Shown: piece by piece, positions 62,689-64,000 of the stretch | Numbering within the stretch: the first letter of the stretch is position 1 | Layout of the letters: each line of letters begins with the position of its first letter | NCBI RefSeq assembly: GCF_000720175.1 | Contig: NZ_JOIX01000016.1 | Span: 53,440 to 117,439 of the forward strand | Length of the DNA: 64,000 nucleotides | DNA from: Streptomyces sp. NRRL S-337 | GTDB lineage: Bacteria > Actinomycetota > Actinomycetes > Streptomycetales > Streptomycetaceae | Reading direction: 5' to 3' | Made by a program: the position numbers and the translations under genes | Notes under the pieces: generated by a model | What the model saw: only the letters and a program-made list of their open reading frames with translations | What the model was told of the DNA's origin: nothing | Database searches by the model: none

Positions 62689-62906
62689 CAGCAGCCTCTC
62701 CTCGCCGGGGCCCGCCGGGCGTCCCGGCCGCCCCGGGCCACCCGGGTGGAACGATCCTCAGTGCACCCGACTGCCGCGTCAACCATCCGTTACCGCGCAG
62801 TAGACGAGGGCGCGCGGGAGAATGGGGGTGACCAGGGCCACCCCTCACCCGCCGCCGGATGGCTATCCTCAGGCGCATCCCCCGCCCCGCGCGATAGAGG
62901 TGCGAC

Positions 62907-63800
62907 GTGACGGTGATACTGCTCGCCCTTGGAGCGGCCTGCTGTCTGGGACTCGGCTTCGTACTCCAGCAAGCCGCCGCACAGCACGCCCCGATGAAGG
63001 ACTACCTCTCCCTCCGCCTGCTGCTCGACCTCGTGCGGATGCCCCTGTGGGTGGCCGGTATCGGCCTGATGGTCGTGGGCATGGCACTGGGGGCGGTGGC
63101 GCTGGGAATGGGCGACATCACTCTGGTGGAGCCCCTGCTCGCGACCAATCTGCTCTTCGCGATGGCACTGTCCCGACGGCTGACCAAACAGCGGCTGGGC
63201 CGCACCGGCTGGGCCGGGCTGTGGCTGCTGGCCGGCGGCGTCACCGCGTTCATCGTGGCCGGCCGGCCACGGGGCGGACAGCGCAGCACCGACCACCTGT
63301 GGCAGTGGCTGATCATGGGCGTGGTGCTGGGCGTCGCCCTGACGCTGGCGGCGGTGGCCAAACGGGAGCGGGTGCACGTGAGCCTGGAGGCCGCGCTGCT
63401 GGGCGTGGCGGCCGGCTTGATATACGGCCTGCAGGACGCGCTGACCCGGATCAGCGGCGAGCACTTCAGCCAGGGCGGCTGGTCGGCCCTGCTCATCAGC
63501 TGGCAGCCGTACGCCATCGTGGTGCTCGGGGTGCTGGCGCTGGTGATGGTGCAGAGCGCCTTCGAGTCGGCGCCGCTGCGGCTGTCCCTGCCCGCACTGA
63601 CCGCCGCCCAGCCGCTGGCCGGGATCCTGTGCGGAGTCGGATTCCTCGGCGACCAGCTGCGGGTCACCGCCGGCGCACTGGCCTGGGAGGTGGCCGGCAT
63701 CGCGGCCGTGGTCGCGGGCATCGTCCTGATCGGCACCCACCCGGCGATGCCACCGGGCGCGGGGCGTCCGGAGGACGTGCGCGAAATGCAGCCGCATTGA
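62907..63800 (+). CDS. DMT-superfamily transporter (EamA-like)
   Basis: 297-aa membrane protein with about ten hydrophobic segments in two halves, matching the drug/metabolite transporter fold (LALGAACCLGLGFVLQQAAA at the start, typical of streptomycete DMT proteins). The central loop holds charged residues (KRERVH). The start is a GTG at 62907 preceded by AGAGG. Hydrophilic C-terminal tail. Substrate unknown. Confidence 0.87.
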   Translation: MTVILLALGAACCLGLGFVLQQAAAQHAPMKDYLSLRLLLDLVRMPLWVAGIGLMVVGMALGAVALGMGDITLVEPLLATNLLFAMALSRRLTKQRLGRTGWAGLWLLAGGVTAFIVAGRPRGGQRSTDHLWQWLIMGVVLGVALTLAAVAKRERVHVSLEAALLGVAAGLIYGLQDALTRISGEHFSQGGWSALLISWQPYAIVVLGVLALVMVQSAFESAPLRLSLPALTAAQPLAGILCGVGFLGDQLRVTAGALAWEVAGIAAVVAGIVLIGTHPAMPPGAGRPEDVREMQPH

Positions 63801-64000
63801 GCTTCTCCCCACGTAGCTGGCTTTCCCGCCGTCGGGGTTGCTCGCCGTTGCGCTTTGCGGCGCCGCGCACGTAGCTGTCTGCGGCGCCGCGGGGCTTCTC
63901 GCCGTTGCGCCTGCGGCGGGCTGGGTTTGTTGTGGGTGCGGTGACGGGCCTCCGGGGCCTTGTTCGTGGACTGCTGTCGCTTTACGTCCACGAACAAGGC
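63801..64000. repeat. Repeat-rich intergenic end of the window with perfect inverted repeat
   Basis: No gene. Short direct repeats occur (CACGTAGCTG twice, GCGGCGCCGCG twice, CTTCTCGCCGTTGCGC-like units). The last 44 bp are a perfect 15-bp inverted repeat, 63957-63971 with 63986-64000, around a 14-nt loop, probably a terminator or the edge of an intergenic repeat that continues outside the window. Confidence 0.55.

Overview
The window is GC-rich actinobacterial chromosome, almost certainly from a Streptomyces. The evidence is strong third-position GC bias, frequent GTG/TTG starts and ATGA/GTGA couplings, two chaplin genes (one with a sortase signal), a mycothiol biosynthesis gene (mshC), a gylR-glpF-glpK-glpD glycerol operon and DUF5703/DUF3090 genes. 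From memory the order metH, glycerol operon, PAC2 gene, mshC, chaplin pair resembles the S. coelicolor chromosome; no alignment was run.

Layout. 1-2.2 kb (minus): two tandem peptide-type ABC substrate-binding lipoproteins, the first cut by the window edge. 2.6-7.0 kb (minus): a HAD phosphatase and cobalamin-dependent methionine synthase. 7.3-12.3 kb (plus): glycerol regulator, channel, kinase and dehydrogenase. 12.4-21.9 kb: a sugar-acid catabolic cluster best read as non-phosphorylating L-fucose breakdown. It has a FadR-type regulator at one end and an ABC sugar importer, L-fucose dehydrogenase-like AKR, lactonase, L-fuconate dehydratase and two SDRs, with related palindromes at both ends. 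22.1-32.1 kb: PAC2 protein, secreted GH31 glycosidase, mshC with three conserved actinobacterial neighbours, CorA transporter and a ferritin-like protein. 32.4-37.9 kb: F420-type oxidoreductase, aldo/keto reductase, a RecD2-like protein lacking its ATPase motifs, and small conserved proteins. 38.0-40.8 kb: long and short chaplins and an M20 peptidase.

41.0-46.0 kb is the most accessory-looking part. tRNA-Leu(GAG) is followed by a perfect hairpin, decayed pieces of what looks like a serine recombinase, another decayed ORF, and then a four-gene cassette: a WXG100-type polymorphic toxin with a YwqJ-like deaminase tip, a SUKH-3 immunity protein, a second stand-alone deaminase and a second SUKH-3 protein.

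46.1-64 kb returns to chromosomal genes: pseudouridine synthase, HAD, NUDIX, a HEAT-like protein, an ABC-F ATPase with a long structured leader, a cytochrome P450 divergent from a thioredoxin-like 2Fe-2S protein, an OmpR/histidine kinase pair, an ArsR-MFS pair with three palindromes in its promoter, a Tat-exported molybdo-enzyme with a b-type cytochrome partner, an FAD dehydrogenase and a DMT-type transporter. The window ends in a repeat-rich stretch with a perfect inverted repeat at the edge.

Functional calls rest on reading motifs and family resemblance; no database search was possible.
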